In this document: in pieces, positions 5,618 through 6,039 of the stretch
How positions within the stretch are numbered: position 1 is the first letter of the stretch
How the letters are laid out: the number at the start of each line of letters is the position of its first letter
Assembly: GCA_030043175.1 (NCBI GenBank)
Contig: JASHYD010001357.1
Location: 1-6,039 of the forward strand
Direction of reading: 5' to 3'
DNA: 6,039 bases
Source: Xanthobacteraceae bacterium
GTDB taxonomy: Bacteria > Pseudomonadota > Alphaproteobacteria > Rhizobiales > Xanthobacteraceae
Notes under the pieces: model-generated
Database searches by the model: none
Told to the model about the DNA's origin: nothing
The model's input: the letters and a program-made list of their open reading frames with translations, nothing else
Program-made: the position numbers and the translations under genes

Positions 5618-5635
5618 GCGACCTTAGATAAGCCT
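5618..5635. repeat. Imperfect direct repeat, right copy
   Basis: GCGACCTTAGATAAGCCT, 16/18 identical in direct orientation with 5158-5175. Together they enclose about 440 bases holding the unrelated ORF tail and the AT-rich orphan gene. Such a pair could be attachment-site or target-site remnants of an insertion, or chance. Confidence 0.35.
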
Positions 5636-5740
5636 TAACTACGACCTCCGCGGCGAATCGGCCTCCCTAACATCCTATGCGACTATACCGCTATCACTGG
5701 CCTGAAAGGGGGGCTTCTTGGCACATTCCGGAGGTCGGAG

Positions 5741-5791
5741 ATGTCCTGTATTGGTATTGATCCAGGAGCGTCCAGGTTCGCGCTTGAATGA
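5741..5791 (+). CDS. 16-codon ORF with RuvC-like IGIDPG motif; possible gene start remnant
   Basis: GGAGG at 5730-5734 is followed six bases later by an ATG at 5741 encoding MSCIGIDPGASRFALE and then TGA at 5789-5791. The hydrophobic-GIDPG pattern is the first strand of RuvC-like nucleases and related RNase H-fold proteins, where the Asp is catalytic, and it usually occurs at the very N-terminus as here. The ORF is far too short to be such an enzyme. It may be the surviving start of a broken gene, a small peptide, or a coincidence of six residues. Confidence 0.25.
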   Translation: MSCIGIDPGASRFALE

Positions 5792-5824
5792 TGCATTACA
5801 TATGACGGATGATTTCCGCCCGGT

Positions 5825-6022
5825 ATGATGCTTGCGAGCGGGCGCTTCGAGCCAAACGGAGGCACTGCGACTCTATCGATCCAGCGCGACGATGGACTAT
5901 TCTGCTCCCGTTCCGAGCCCCTCCGACCAGACGCCGACTTGTCCAAGGGCGCCGCGCTTGCGCGCGCCTGGGGCTTAATCCAGTTGGCGAATCGGCTTGC
6001 CGAGAAGGCCACGGGGATCTGA
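5825..6022 (+). CDS. Hypothetical protein of 65 residues, uncertain
   Basis: An ATG pair at 5825/5828 opens a reading to TGA at 6020-6022. No family is recognised. The C-terminal third (ALARAWGLIQLANRLAEKAT) would form an amphipathic helix; the N-terminal part is polar, with a strand-like TATLSI segment. About three quarters of third codon positions are G or C, which is coding-like for such a genome. There is no Shine-Dalgarno sequence. However, an 8-codon reading (ATG at 5802) ends in a TGA that overlaps the start as ATGA, so initiation could be coupled, or the real gene could extend upstream through a frameshift. A 109-codon ORF on the opposite strand (5683-6012) also has high GC3, so the coding strand is not certain. 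Confidence 0.35.
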   Translation: MMLASGRFEPNGGTATLSIQRDDGLFCSRSEPLRPDADLSKGAALARAWGLIQLANRLAEKATGI

Positions 6023-6039
6023 CCTGCCTCGATGCAGGA

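Larger units (their letters stand above)
5556..5824. other. Gap after the orphan gene; only a tiny ORF seen
   Basis: No clear terminator follows the orphan gene; the imperfect GC-rich hairpin around 5572-5593 has internal mismatches and no T-tract. The right copy of the direct repeat lies at 5618-5635. From 5730 there is a good ribosome binding site and a 16-codon ORF, annotated separately. The remainder shows no recognisable feature. Confidence 0.5.

Noticed and set aside
5683..6012. A 109-codon minus-strand ORF at the right end.
   Set aside because: Proline- and serine-rich with no motif or predicted fold, no clear ribosome binding site, and probably an antisense shadow of the plus-strand frame with high GC3.
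1..6039. tRNA genes, CRISPR arrays, sigma-54 promoters, nod boxes and complete insertion sequences.
   Set aside because: No TpsiC-arm motif in a cloverleaf context, no regularly spaced repeats, no GG-N10-GC promoter with correct flanks, no convincing nod box and no terminal inverted repeats around a transposase were found by eye.

Overview
The window looks like a piece of an alphaproteobacterial genome, most likely a Bradyrhizobium/Rhizobiales-type accessory region. That assignment is inference. It rests on the moderately high GC of the two large genes (hand-counted lines of about 55-63%), the protein families present, and decayed recombinase sequence next to sparse, poorly coding DNA. No RNA gene, CRISPR array or complete insertion sequence was found.

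Layout. Bases 1-114 hold the 3' end of a plus-strand gene that ends in a leucine-rich-repeat-like segment. Bases 115-613 are a convergent intergenic region; its first half contains four perfect-stem inverted repeats within 135 bp and is the strongest candidate for an undescribed structured element. Bases 614-4091 carry the only intact, recognisable functions, both on the minus strand: an AMP-forming acyl-CoA synthetase (transcribed first) and an MHS-type major facilitator transporter with a large periplasmic loop. The two genes are 130 bp apart and probably form one transcript. Together they suggest uptake of an organic acid and its activation to a CoA thioester. Bases 4092-4830 are intergenic, with a near-palindrome that could be an operator for the synthetase/transporter pair.

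From about 4850 to the end the DNA is mosaic. A serine-recombinase remnant, frameshifted and without its catalytic N-terminus, is fused in frame to an unrelated tail. That tail ends two bases before a well-initiated, AT-rich (about 41% GC) orphan gene of 90 codons. An imperfect 18-bp direct repeat (16/18) brackets the tail and the orphan gene, which hints at a small inserted cassette. The last 480 bases have no confident gene: there is a 16-codon ORF with a good ribosome binding site and a RuvC-like Ile-Asp-Pro-Gly motif, and a 66-codon GC3-rich ORF of unknown function.

How the genes fit together: the transporter/synthetase pair is a self-contained catabolic module. The right third reads as a scar of mobile-element activity carrying one possible passenger gene.
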